From: Suttonella indologenes
GTDB lineage: Bacteria; Pseudomonadota; Gammaproteobacteria; Cardiobacteriales; Cardiobacteriaceae
DNA length: 64,000 bases
Direction of reading: 5' to 3'
Assembly: GCF_900460215.1 (NCBI RefSeq)
Contig: NZ_UHIA01000003.1
Span: forward strand, 248,001 to 312,000
Part shown: one piece after another, positions 1 to 9,400 of the stretch
Numbering within the stretch: position 1 is the stretch's first letter
Layout: every line of letters starts with the position of its first letter
Translations under genes and position numbers: made by a program
The notes under the pieces: generated by a model
What the model saw: the letters and a program-made list of their open reading frames with translations, nothing else
Told to the model about the DNA's origin: nothing
Databases searched by the model: none

Positions 1-1337
1 TCGTTTTCTAAATCTTGCAGACGTTTTTTGGAAGCCGCATCGCTTTCTTTTTCCAAAGCCAGCCGCTCCATTTTCAGCTGAATCAGACGGCGGTCGATTT
101 TATCCATGATTTCCGGCTTGCTGTCTAATTCCATACGAATTTGCGCCGCCGCTTCATCAATCAAATCAATGGCTTTATCGGGCAATTTGCGTCCGCTGAT
201 ATAGCGGTGCGACAACTGCGCCGCCGCCACCAAAGCAGGGTCGGTAATCTGAATGCCGTGATGGACTTCATAGCGTTCCTGCAAACCGCGCAAAATCGCA
301 ATCGTATCTTCTACTGTCGGCTCATCGACCTGCACTTTCTGAAAACGCCGCTCCAATGCCGCATCTTTTTCCATATATTGGCGGTATTCGTCCAGCGTGG
401 TGGCGCCGATGCAGTGCAATTCGCCGCGTGCCAAGGCAGGCTTAAGCATATTGCCGGCGTCCATTGAGCCTTCGGTTTTGCCCGCCCCGACCATGGTATG
501 AATTTCATCAATAAACAGAATGATTTTGCCCTCGGATTTGCCGATATCCGTCAAGACGGCTTTTAAACGCTCTTCAAATTCGCCGCGATATTTCGTGCCT
601 GCCAGCAAAGCCGCCAAATCCAACGACAACAGACGTTTGCCTTTCAAACTCTCCGGCACTTCATTATTGACAATCCGCTGCGCTAAACCCTCGACAATCG
701 CGGTTTTCCCCACGCCCGGCTCGCCGATCAGCACAGGATTATTTTTGCTGCGGCGTTGCAAAATCTGCATCGCGCGGCGGATTTCTTCATCACGCCCAAT
801 CACAGGATCAATCTTGCCGTCCAAAGCGCGTTGCGTAACGTCCAGCGTATATTTTTTCAGTGCCTCGCGTTTGTCTTCGGCGTTTTCGTCGGTTACCGGC
901 GCATTGCCGCGCAACTCGCGAATGACCTTTTCCAATGCCGCCTTATTCGCGCCCTGCGCTTTCAATGCCTTGCCCACCGCCGCTTTTTCTTCCAAAGCGG
1001 CAAGCAAAAACAACTCGGAAGACAAATATTCATCGCCGTTTTGCTGCGCCTGTTTGTCGCATAAATTCAGCAGACGCGCGGTTTCGGGCGATACATTCAC
1101 TTGTCCGTTAGCTTGGCTGATACGCGGCAAATCCGCCAAAATCCGCTCCAATTCGCTGCGCAAAGCCGCTACGTTCACGCCCGCTTGCCGCAGAATATTG
1201 GCGCTGGAGCCGCCTTCTTGATTGAGCAATGCCAATAAAACATGCACCGGCTCAATATAATTATGATCTCTGCCCACCGCCAAAGATTGCGCGGCAGCTA
1301 AGGCTTCTTGAAATCTCGCCGTAAATTTTTGATTCAT
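1..1337 (-). CDS. clpB: Chaperone ClpB, N-terminal part (3' end outside window)
   Basis: ATP-dependent disaggregase that rescues aggregated proteins with DnaK/DnaJ/GrpE in the cytoplasm. About 445 codons are present: the Clp N domain (start MNQKFTARFQEAL), NBD1 with Walker A GEPGVGKT near residue 205 and Walker B ILFIDEIHT near 275, and the start of the coiled-coil M domain. The frame runs open off the left edge, so the remaining roughly half (rest of M domain and NBD2, full length normally about 860 aa) lies outside. The ATG at 1335-1337 matches the family start. A sigma-32-like promoter lies upstream. Confidence 0.97.
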   Translation of the reverse strand, partial: MNQKFTARFQEALAAAQSLAVGRDHNYIEPVHVLLALLNQEGGSSANILRQAGVNVAALRSELERILADLPRISQANGQVNVSPETARLLNLCDKQAQQNGDEYLSSELFLLAALEEKAAVGKALKAQGANKAALEKVIRELRGNAPVTDENAEDKREALKKYTLDVTQRALDGKIDPVIGRDEEIRRAMQILQRRSKNNPVLIGEPGVGKTAIVEGLAQRIVNNEVPESLKGKRLLSLDLAALLAGTKYRGEFEERLKAVLTDIGKSEGKIILFIDEIHTMVGAGKTEGSMDAGNMLKPALARGELHCIGATTLDEYRQYMEKDAALERRFQKVQVDEPTVEDTIAILRGLQERYEVHHGIQITDPALVAAAQLSHRYISGRKLPDKAIDLIDEAAAQIRMELDSKPEIMDKIDRRLIQLKMERLALEKESDAASKKRLQDLEN

Positions 1338-1372
1338 TGTTAAGTCCTTAAAGTTAAAAAATACTACACCCT

Positions 1373-1400
1373 ATCTTAGGGCGTCGGCAGCGATTTCAAG
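1373..1400 (-). promoter_or_regulatory. Sigma-32 (heat-shock) promoter of clpB
   Basis: On the minus strand CTTGAA (1400-1395) is followed after 13 bases by CCCTAAGAT (1381-1373). This is close to the RpoH consensus CTTGAAA-N12-14-CCCCATNT and lies about 35 bases before the clpB ATG. clpB is a classical RpoH target, so position and gene identity agree. Confidence 0.75.
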
Positions 1401-1565
1401 CGCAAAGACCACGACATACATGAATTTTTATTCAGTTCGGCAATAGGGCTTCAAACGACTTCCTTTCAAGCAAGCACTCACTAAACAAAGTAAAAATTAA
1501 GCCATTGCATTAATTTTGATTGTTTATTACCATCTTGGTTTCCCTTATCGCTTTAGGCAAAAATA

Positions 1566-2072
1566 ATGCAACATCTTCCTCCCATGTCCCTTCCTTCAAG
1601 AGAGGAAAACCATAAAATCATCCCTTTTGCTTACTACAACACCGAACCGCGCAACCTCATCGTCGGCCCTAAGCACTACATCCTGCGCGACAACATCAGC
1701 ATCATCTCACGCACCAATGCAGACGGCTTCATCACCCACGCCAACCAAGCATTTATCGTTACCAGCGGTTACAGTAAAGAAGAACTCATCGGCAGCAGCC
1801 AAAACATCATCCGCCACCCCGACATGCCGCGCAGCGTATTTAAAAACCTATGGGAAACCATCAGCCAAGGCAAAATTTGGGAAGGACACCTAAAAAACCT
1901 GCGCAAAGACGGCGGCTATTACTGGGTACACGCCACCATACAACCCGTCATGGAAAACGGCAAACCCAAAAGCTACACCTCCACCAGACGCAAAATGGAC
2001 AGAGAAACCATCCAAATGGCAGAAGCCTTATACGCAGAAATGCGCAAATCCGAAAAAGAACAGGTACAATAA
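1566..2072 (+). CDS. Stand-alone PAS-domain protein, Aer-type
   Basis: A 168-aa protein made almost entirely of one PAS domain at about residues 40-150. Motifs such as GFITHANQAF, YSKEELIG, IIRHPDMP and GGYYWVHATIQP are those of the N-terminal FAD-binding PAS domain of the aerotaxis receptor Aer. Unlike Aer it has no membrane segments, HAMP or methyl-accepting domain; it ends soon after the PAS fold. It could be a redox or oxygen sensor that signals through a partner, but no partner gene adjoins it. ATG at 1584 is an alternative start. corC begins 27 bases after its stop. Confidence 0.85.
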   Translation: MQHLPPMSLPSREENHKIIPFAYYNTEPRNLIVGPKHYILRDNISIISRTNADGFITHANQAFIVTSGYSKEELIGSSQNIIRHPDMPRSVFKNLWETISQGKIWEGHLKNLRKDGGYYWVHATIQPVMENGKPKSYTSTRRKMDRETIQMAEALYAEMRKSEKEQVQ

Positions 2073-2098
2073 GCCCATCTCAACAACCACTGCAAAAC

Positions 2099-2965
2099 AT
2101 GAGCGACGAACAAAGCGAATCGAAAAACGGCTGGCTAAAAAAACTCTCGGCCCTACTAAGCGACCATAGCCAGCCGAGCAACCCTCGCCAACACTTCCTA
2201 GCCCTGCTGCAAGAATACCGCAGCGCCTATCCGCAATTTAGCGACGACACAGCCACCATGATGGAAGCCCTCTTAGACCTAAACAGCACCCAAGTGCGCG
2301 ACATCATGATTCCCAGAGGACAAATGGTGCTCATTCAAGAAAACTGGTCATTAGAAAAAGTCTTCGCCGTCATCATCGAATCAGGGCATTCCCGCTACCC
2401 GGTCGTAAACGAAGAATTCAACCAAGTATTAGGCATACTCATCAGCAAAGACCTTCTCCCTATGCTCTTAAAGCCCGAACAAGAGCAAAACTACCTTACC
2501 GTACTGCGCCCCGCCACCCTCGTGCCGGAAAGCAAAGCCCTAGACGCCATGCTGCGTGAATTCAAAACCAACCGCAACCACATGGCAGTCGTCATCGACG
2601 AATACGGCAACCCCTCAGGACTCATCACCATAGAAGACGTCATCGAAGAAATCGTCGGCGAAATAGACGACGAACACGATGAAATCGCCGATGCCCAATA
2701 CCGCCAACTGGCAGACGGCAGCTATCACGTCAAAGCCCTTATGGAAATCGAACAATTTAACCAATGCTTCCATACCAAACTCCCGGACGACACCGCCGAC
2801 ACCATCGGCGGCTACATCGCCCAGCAATTCGGCAGACTGCCCAATAACGGCGAAACCCTCGAACTGGACGAACAATGGCAAATCAGCATCGCCAAAGCCA
2901 ATCAACGCCGCATCTTACTATTAAAATTATTTAAAAAATGTTTCAACACACAGAGCGACACATAA
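2099..2965 (+). CDS. corC: CBS-domain transporter accessory protein CorC/HlyC family
   Basis: 288 aa from the ATG at 2099. Order: short N-terminal segment, CBS pair (about 60-190, with DIMIPRGQMV and EYGNPSGLITIEDVIEEIVGEI), then the CorC_HlyC domain (about 205-280). The family works with divalent cation efflux and here lacks the DUF21 membrane part, so it is the soluble CorC type. The last residues (CFNTQSDT) are encoded by repeat C1, which also supplies the TAA stop, so the natural C-terminus seems replaced. The gene follows the PAS gene closely and may be cotranscribed. Confidence 0.88.
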   Translation: MSDEQSESKNGWLKKLSALLSDHSQPSNPRQHFLALLQEYRSAYPQFSDDTATMMEALLDLNSTQVRDIMIPRGQMVLIQENWSLEKVFAVIIESGHSRYPVVNEEFNQVLGILISKDLLPMLLKPEQEQNYLTVLRPATLVPESKALDAMLREFKTNRNHMAVVIDEYGNPSGLITIEDVIEEIVGEIDDEHDEIADAQYRQLADGSYHVKALMEIEQFNQCFHTKLPDDTADTIGGYIAQQFGRLPNNGETLELDEQWQISIAKANQRRILLLKLFKKCFNTQSDT

Positions 2966-3066
2966 AGCGTCGCTCTGTGTGTTGCCCTGAATTGGAAGAG
3001 GTTACGCCTCTCCCACAGATTATCCTCTCTAAAGGGAGGGATTTCAACCAGTAAGGAAATTTTGAT
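2939..3066 (+). repeat. Repeat C, copy 1
   Basis: About 128 bp shared with copies at 13141-13271 (reverse) and 13969-14108. It starts TGTTTCAACACA, contains a hairpin (ACACAGAGCGAC pairing with GTCGCTCTGTGT) and a CTCTCC/GGGAGGG segment, and ends AAGGAAATTTTGAT. This copy begins inside the last codons of corC. Confidence 0.85.
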
Positions 3067-3097
3067 AAAAAAATATCGGATAATATATCCGATATTT
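3066..3097 (-). terminator. Terminator of the minor pilin operon
   Basis: AAATATCGGA (3071-3080) pairs with TCCGATATTT (3088-3097). On the minus strand the hairpin is followed by a run of T, about 25 bases after the pilE stop. Confidence 0.75.
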
Positions 3098-3121
3098 CTA
3101 ATATTATAAGATTAAGGCTAA

Positions 3122-3592
3122 TTAACCACCCCAACAGTTTATCGACTCTGGGGCTCGTGCATTTTGACCGTTTGCTGTTTTAGCGCCCGTATTGCTTAAA
3201 GCAAACACGCTACATTCTGTATCCTTAAGCTGCGGCCCCACAGCTTGAGCTTGGACTTTAAAACTTGTCGCATCAATTGCTGCAAAAGTGATTGCATAAC
3301 GCTGTGTGCCGTTCATTGGAGAACGATGCAAACCCCAAGTAGACAATTGATCATTATTTATATCTCCCCCATTAGAGGTTTTATTATAAGTTCGTGTCAC
3401 ACTGAAATTTTGCTCTAATTTTTGCGCAATATCTTGCAACATATTACGCGCTTCAACACGATGGGAACGCAAAATATAGCGTTGATAACTTGGCACTGCT
3501 ATCGCAGCCAATATTCCAATAATGACAACAACAATCATTATTTCGATTAAAGTAAAACCACGATTTTTTCTATCTTTCAACTGTGTATTCAT
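3122..3592 (-). CDS. pilE: Minor type IV pilin, PilE-type
   Basis: 156 aa. Prepilin leader ending in RG before FTLIEIMIVVVIIGILAAIAVPSY, with Glu at +5 and the usual hydrophobic helix. Two Cys near the C-terminus (TECSVF and INCWGG) can form the D-loop disulfide. It is the last gene of the pilY1-pilV-pilW-pilX-fimU-pilE operon, starting 8 bases after the fimU stop. By analogy with Pseudomonas PilE it is a minor pilin of the tip/priming complex with PilY1. Confidence 0.87.
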   Translation of the reverse strand: MNTQLKDRKNRGFTLIEIMIVVVIIGILAAIAVPSYQRYILRSHRVEARNMLQDIAQKLEQNFSVTRTYNKTSNGGDINNDQLSTWGLHRSPMNGTQRYAITFAAIDATSFKVQAQAVGPQLKDTECSVFALSNTGAKTANGQNARAPESINCWGG

Positions 3593-3600
3593 ATTTATCT

Positions 3601-4128
3601 CTAGTTACAATCAGAATTTTGTTCAACATTTCGAATGCGACCCGCACTGCTAATACATAATTTAATTTGCAGATTATCAAATTTCTTATTCTCAGCTGTA
3701 AAATTTGCACCAACAAAATTACCAGTAAGCCGACCATTATTTAAAAATATAAGTTTAACGCCACCTCCGGCATTAAAATTCAACGTAATTTTCTCATCAT
3801 TTCCTTTTAAGGTCGGCGGAAAATCCCGAATCAAATTATTAGCGTTAGCATCCATATCCCGAACAATCCAACCGACTTTATAATTTTTCGAATCAGAAGC
3901 ACATGTTTCACCATCAGTACTCGGGCAAATTTGTACTCGCGTTTTACGCCGGATTGCCTCTTTTTGTGCTAAATAAAACGCCGTGCGCCATTCTCCGACA
4001 GCCGTTTGCAATTGATTTCCAGCCATCATGCGACTAAAACTGGGTGCTGCTATTGCGGCTAAAATACCGATAATAGCGATAGTGACAATTAACTCTAAAA
4101 GCGTAAATCCCTGTGATTTTTTATTCAT
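3601..4128 (-). CDS. fimU: Minor type IV pilin, FimU/FimT (GspH) type
   Basis: 175 aa. Leader MNKKSQG then FTLLELIVTIAIIGILAAIAAPSF, the class III N-terminus with Glu+5. The body resembles GspH/FimT (WRTAFYLAQKEAIRRKTRVQICPS), the usual FimU/FimT signature. In Pseudomonas FimU starts the minor pilin operon; here it is fifth. It ends 8 bases before pilE and begins 5 bases after pilX. Confidence 0.85.
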   Translation of the reverse strand: MNKKSQGFTLLELIVTIAIIGILAAIAAPSFSRMMAGNQLQTAVGEWRTAFYLAQKEAIRRKTRVQICPSTDGETCASDSKNYKVGWIVRDMDANANNLIRDFPPTLKGNDEKITLNFNAGGGVKLIFLNNGRLTGNFVGANFTAENKKFDNLQIKLCISSAGRIRNVEQNSDCN

Positions 4129-4133
4129 GACAT

Positions 4134-4790
4134 TTACTTCCCTGTTAGCAAATAAGTATTTTGCAATACGGTTTTGCTGCGCGCAGCATTCCCATTAGCT
4201 ATGCTATAACCAACTGCCGTCACACGTAACACAATAACATCCTTATCATGAGCGTCACTTAAACCCAAAGTAGCGCCGTCACCTTTAAAACGTTCGATAA
4301 TATATGCGCCCTGTTCATTTGATAAGGTTGTTGAATTACTCTGATCACCAAAACAGACTAATTTTGAGCAATCAGGTTTACCGTCCGTATCTCCCCAATC
4401 TAATAAGCAAGCATAAGAAGGTTTATCAGGACAAACCTGCCTAGCATCGCCATCATACACGCCTGCTCGATTAGCAAATTTGGCCGGGTCAGACCAATAA
4501 GCGATAGCTAGTGCCATTTGCTTTCCTGCATCCTTTTCATTGGCATCTTCCAAAGAAACACTTTTACCATTACTTGGATTAGACATCCGTTTAATATCAT
4601 ATTCCGCATCACGCATAGCAATTGCCGCGGCTTCTGATGCACGCATCTGATCATAATCTGCCCCCGCTTTCATTTCCTCCATTGAGGCGCTGGTTAAAGT
4701 AAAACGCAGCATACTTAGCAGCAATAACAAAAAGATTAAGCAACTTAATAATACGATGCCCTGTTCCTGTTTTTTCGGTTTTAAATTCAT
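4134..4790 (-). CDS. pilX: Minor pilin assembly protein PilX
   Basis: 218 aa. PilX N-terminus: KKQEQG then IVLLSCLIFLLLLLSMLRF, followed by the typical SMEEMKAGADYDQMRASEAAAIAMRDAE stretch (split here only by its own helix). Like other PilX/GspK-type proteins it lacks Glu at +5. GspK-type minor pilins cap the initiation complex. It lies between pilW and fimU in the operon. Confidence 0.88.
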   Translation of the reverse strand: MNLKPKKQEQGIVLLSCLIFLLLLLSMLRFTLTSASMEEMKAGADYDQMRASEAAAIAMRDAEYDIKRMSNPSNGKSVSLEDANEKDAGKQMALAIAYWSDPAKFANRAGVYDGDARQVCPDKPSYACLLDWGDTDGKPDCSKLVCFGDQSNSTTLSNEQGAYIIERFKGDGATLGLSDAHDKDVIVLRVTAVGYSIANGNAARSKTVLQNTYLLTGK

Positions 4791-4801
4791 ATTTTACTCC
4801 T

Positions 4802-5773
4802 TTAATTTGTAAAATATACGGCATTAGGAATATTGATAATTTTAATATAAGCACGATAAAGCTTCTGATCATTTACCCGTCTTGCTTCATTACCAAAATT
4901 ACCATCTGCATCAAATTCACAAGTTGGTATTGTCGGCTGCAATTCCATCCAATTTCCTTGAACATTACCGCTTAAAGGCTCTGCACCAACGACCAAACAT
5001 ACCTCTACTGCCGTAACTCCCGCCCAGCCCAAAGGACGTTGGGAACTCACTACTTCATTAGCTTTTAATGTATTTGTCACATACATGCCGGCATAACTAT
5101 CTTTCATAGTAGCAGATGTATCACTAACGCCTTCAGTCACTAAATATCTGAATTGCAGATCGCTGATTCCGCTTACAAGCGGCTCTCCTAAGCAAGAAAA
5201 AGTGCCATTATTGTCGTCGAAAGAGTATGTATTAACGACTATCGGCGTATTTTGCAAAACATCAGCTTGAACCTTATTACCAATACAATTTAGAGCAGTA
5301 CCTGCATGAACAGCAGCATCTACGTTTGTTGCATCTGTATAAGTACGTAAACTGCTTTTATCGCCGCGAGCAGCACTTGCTGCGGCTTGATAACGTAGGG
5401 TAAGCGTTCTATCAGTACCTTCTAAACCATTCTCGCCAAAAATTGATTGAAAAGGCGTTTTTACAGTGCCTTTTCCAGATAAACGACCGTACATTATTTG
5501 CACTTTTTCATCGCTTGGCGCCACTAATTTTTGTGCGGTTATTTGATTATCAAACACATCTACATAACCTGCCATATTAATATCTGCCGTTAATCGCTCA
5601 AAAACTTGTCTTGCCGTTTCATCAAGTATTTCATTCATACTGCGTGTTTTATTTGAACGATTTGCCGTAAGATAAACCGAGCTTAAAGCCAATAGTAAAA
5701 TCAAGCCGATAGTGAGCGATACCATTAGTTCCAATAAGGAGACACCGGCCTGTTTCTTTTGTTTTAATTTCAT
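4802..5773 (-). CDS. pilW: Minor pilin PilW
   Basis: 323 aa. Leader MKLKQKKQAG, then VSLLELMVSLTIGLILLLAL with Glu at +5, followed by SSVYLTANRSNKTRSMNEILDETAR typical of PilW. The large C-terminal region matches the usual PilW length. It is third in the operon, 11 bases before pilX. Confidence 0.9.
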   Translation of the reverse strand: MKLKQKKQAGVSLLELMVSLTIGLILLLALSSVYLTANRSNKTRSMNEILDETARQVFERLTADINMAGYVDVFDNQITAQKLVAPSDEKVQIMYGRLSGKGTVKTPFQSIFGENGLEGTDRTLTLRYQAAASAARGDKSSLRTYTDATNVDAAVHAGTALNCIGNKVQADVLQNTPIVVNTYSFDDNNGTFSCLGEPLVSGISDLQFRYLVTEGVSDTSATMKDSYAGMYVTNTLKANEVVSSQRPLGWAGVTAVEVCLVVGAEPLSGNVQGNWMELQPTIPTCEFDADGNFGNEARRVNDQKLYRAYIKIINIPNAVYFTN

Positions 5774-5782
5774 TTTACGCTC

Positions 5783-6340
5783 CTAAATCACTACTCTTAA
5801 CTCAATAAGTTCATTTTTTGTTTCATCATCTTGCCGCTGATTTTCTTCACCGATTTGCCATCTCACTCTGACAATATAACTACCATCAGGCTGCCTAAGA
5901 ATCGAACCTTGACCTGCCGGCACAGAATTATTCACATTTCTCAGCCAAGTTGTCATTTCACGTTGTGCTCGCGTTAAGGCCTGCGACTCTGCTCTTTGCT
6001 TTAGCTTTTCTTCAAGCGTACATTCAGCAGATGCGCATTTAACTTCAGGATTTTTTTTGGCTACGGATAATGAGTAGTTATTATCCTCCCATTGCCCACT
6101 ACCAAATTGATAGCCCGCTAAGCCCATGCGGTTGGCTCTCATGGCGTCTACGATAGTTTGAATTTCACGCATAGCATTGGCGCGATATTCCGCGGTAGCA
6201 CCATAGCGATTACTTGCGCCTAGCATAGACACTAGCAAGCCCAAACCTAAACCCACAACAAGAAAAGAAACAATAACTTCTAATAAACTCATACCATTTT
6301 GCCGCTTACCGGCAAAATAAGATAAATTTTTCTTTTTCAT
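5783..6340 (-). CDS. pilV: Minor pilin PilV
   Basis: 185 aa from the ATG at 6338-6340, which has GAGGAAA seven bases upstream; a longer frame starts at 6376 but lacks such a site. Leader KRQNG, then MSLLEVIVSFLVVGLGLGLLVSM with Glu at +5. PilV is a tip-complex minor pilin. Two Cys (KCASAEC) form a compact pair. It follows pilY1 directly, an order reversed from Pseudomonas. Confidence 0.88.
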   Translation of the reverse strand: MKKKNLSYFAGKRQNGMSLLEVIVSFLVVGLGLGLLVSMLGASNRYGATAEYRANAMREIQTIVDAMRANRMGLAGYQFGSGQWEDNNYSLSVAKKNPEVKCASAECTLEEKLKQRAESQALTRAQREMTTWLRNVNNSVPAGQGSILRQPDGSYIVRVRWQIGEENQRQDDETKNELIELRVVI

Positions 6341-6412
6341 AGTTTTCCTCAGTTGGGCGGCAGGAACTGCCGCCAAAGTATTTTTGCTTAAGAAGCATTA
6401 TTCAATAATTGG

Positions 6413-9400
6413 TCATTCAATAATTGGTCGGCTATTGAGTCGAATCAAACGTCCGCCTTCTGTAGGACATTTAAATGCTTCAAGGCCTGTAGACTCATAA
6501 CCTGTCGTTGAGCTAACCACTCCCACTGTGTAATCCCCATGCTCTACGCAATCGTTTCTGCCTTGTGCGGCATCAATAGCTAAATCCTGTCCTGAGCCGA
6601 AAGCACCGTTAGCGTTTACAGCTTTGACAGTTCGGGCTAATGCTTCGAAAGAGTTAAGCGTTGCGCCTGAAGATAAACCATCAATTTGCAAAGCAGCAAC
6701 TTTTAAAGCTTCATCGCCCTCAATTGCTTCTTTTTCGTTAGCGTTGAAAGAGGTTTTACTTTGCTCACCCAAGTCTTTGAAATAAGCGCTGCCTTCTAGC
6801 GGATTACTACCTGTTTTTACATCAACAGCAAATAACCAACCGGTTGACTCGGACTTGGTACTGGTTTTATTAATCTTACAACTATACGCATTATTACTTT
6901 GAGAAGAGGTATTTGGGGCAGAAGAAGATTTCTTCGTGGTATACACGCGCGAAGTAAATACCGCCGTACGGTTAATCACGCTTGCTTGCGTAACTACGCG
7001 TTCGCCATCAGAACCTAAGGTTAACATCCAACCGGGGCTACCATCGGCAACTGTTTTGCGCGTGAGATAGCGTAAGGTTTTTTTATCACCCCCTGTTCCG
7101 CTTGTGCCTGTAGTACCCAAAATCTTTTGTTCTACCAATTCGCTTTGCTCGATCGGCTTAGGCGTTTTTTCTGTCAATTTATCGCGAATACCTAAAACCA
7201 CCTGCTGGCTTTTGTCTTCCAAATCCTTTTGATAAATATCCGAACCGGTACCAACGATCACCATATAGCTATCACTGCTTTCCTTATATACGGCCGGAGC
7301 GGCGGTAATAGGTTGGCTTGACTTGCCATTATAGATTTTATGAGCCGTCCAAGAGCTTACCTCGCCGCGCAAATCAAAGCGATACAGATTACCGCCCTGA
7401 TCTCCTGCATAGGCAATATCAGCTAAGTTATCGGCATCGATATCCACCAAAGTCGGCGTAGAAAGACCTTTCAATCCGTCCTTAACAGGAATAGTTTTCA
7501 CTAAGCTTCCCGCAGCATTGCCTGTTTTGACTGTCGACGCCTGCTTAGCCATATCTTGCCCTAAGGCATCATAGATATATAGCGTGGGTGCGGTTAGAAC
7601 TCGTGCAGGGGCATCATAGCCATTAGCTAAAAATAACAGCTGACGCACACCCTGGGTTTTGTCTTTAACATCTCCAGTTAATTTTGTCGCCACTTGGGCA
7701 AATTGTGGTGTACTAACTGTGTAGCCTAGTTTGTTGTTTTGACCTTTTGGCGTTTCCCACATAGGCACTGTTCTAGCCCAATTAGACTCATGATTGTCTA
7801 AGCCCACGGGAGTAGCAGCCGCACGATCCTTACCACTAATCGCCAACACATAAGCACCGCGGCCACCTTGCCCCATGGCGCCAGCAATATAAGTGGCACT
7901 ATTGCCATTTTTATCCGCACTGGTCTGCCGCCATTGAATGCCGCCGCTATTTAAGAACAAATGCGGTTTTGAATCTTGAGAAATATTCTCACTGGTTAAA
8001 GTCGAGCCATAACCGGTTTCGGCAAGTGCCACACTAGCCTTAGCAACCGTATCCGAGAAATCCGTGCTTTCTCTTTGCATTGAGGCAGGCAGATAATTTA
8101 ACCGCAATGTATATGGTCTGTTATTATAATCTGTTTTTTCAAACAAATACATCATGCCATCATTTGCCGCTGTCAGCATATATCTTGGTCGTCCTTTTGA
8201 GTAGTCCAAGGCCACTACAGGCGCGCCCATCACATCTGCCATCATACGCGCAGGATCTTTGGCATTGGCATTCGCCGTACGCTGGCGATACTGTTTCACC
8301 TTAGTTCGTATTCCGCGATCACGCAAATATTGTGCAGCTTGTTCAATCTTGGCATCGGTTGAGCCACTGCGTAAATACCAAGGCAAAAATGCAAGACGAA
8401 ATTCACCGCGTTGAGAATCATTAAAACCAAATAAGGGATATAAATGACCGCTGCTTGTGTTCATATCTTCTGTCCGCTGCTGTCCATTGCCATCCACATA
8501 ACTAATAATCACCTTGCGATTGGTGCTATAGTCTGCTGGTTCGCTTTCTGTCGTTTGCTTACCTTGCTTATCTAGCTTGAGAAACTTAAACTCACTAGAC
8601 CAAGTTTGAGGATTGAGTGTCAATTGTGCTGCTAAACGGTCTAATTTTTGATCTCCAGCGCCAGCAAATGCCGCTGAAGATGCACTAAATCCCGTCTCAA
8701 AATTTGGCTTATGTTCTTCATTATCCTTATTAATCTCTCCCAGAATTTCTTCAAAAGCAGAGCTTAACTCTCTTTCATTAGCCGCGTTATATACCTTATT
8801 ATTACTAGAAGCATCTCTTAAATAAGCATTACCTTGTGCAGAAGTGCCGCCGCCGAAAGCAATCGAAAAAGTTTTAATCGGTTGCTTTTCAAAATACATT
8901 TCTCCGTTATGTTCAAAGCCGTCCCATTGGGTATTATCCTTATCATTGCCAGCAAAAAGTGTCTTCATATAAGAATTTGATGATGAATAATAAGAAAAAC
9001 GCGAAGATTTGGTATCGCCTGATTGGCCATATCTCCCACTTGAGCGACCATCTAAAATGCGGCTAAAAAATGCGATGCCATTTTGTGAACCAGATCCGCT
9101 GATCTGATAGTTATAGGGCAAATTGCCATAAAAATCGCGATGTTGATAGGTGTAGAATTGTCTATCATTAATAGTTTCTACATTCGCATCACCATCAGAG
9201 AAAATAATCACATAATCATTTTGGCAAATATACTCTTTGGTGCTGATAAGATAATCTACCGCTTGCAAATAGCGTGTTGTGGTTGGTGTATATCCACCAG
9301 GGCGCAATCTTTTAATTCTATCTTTAAAGGCGGTATAATCGTTTGCCGTGCCAGCTTTGGTAAACTCATGCACCCTTGTATCACCAGCATGGTCAGCAAA

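Noticed and set aside
141..1221. Plus-strand open frames opposite clpB (108, 233 and 102 aa)
   Set aside because: They lie wholly antisense to the conserved clpB reading frame and show no family motifs.
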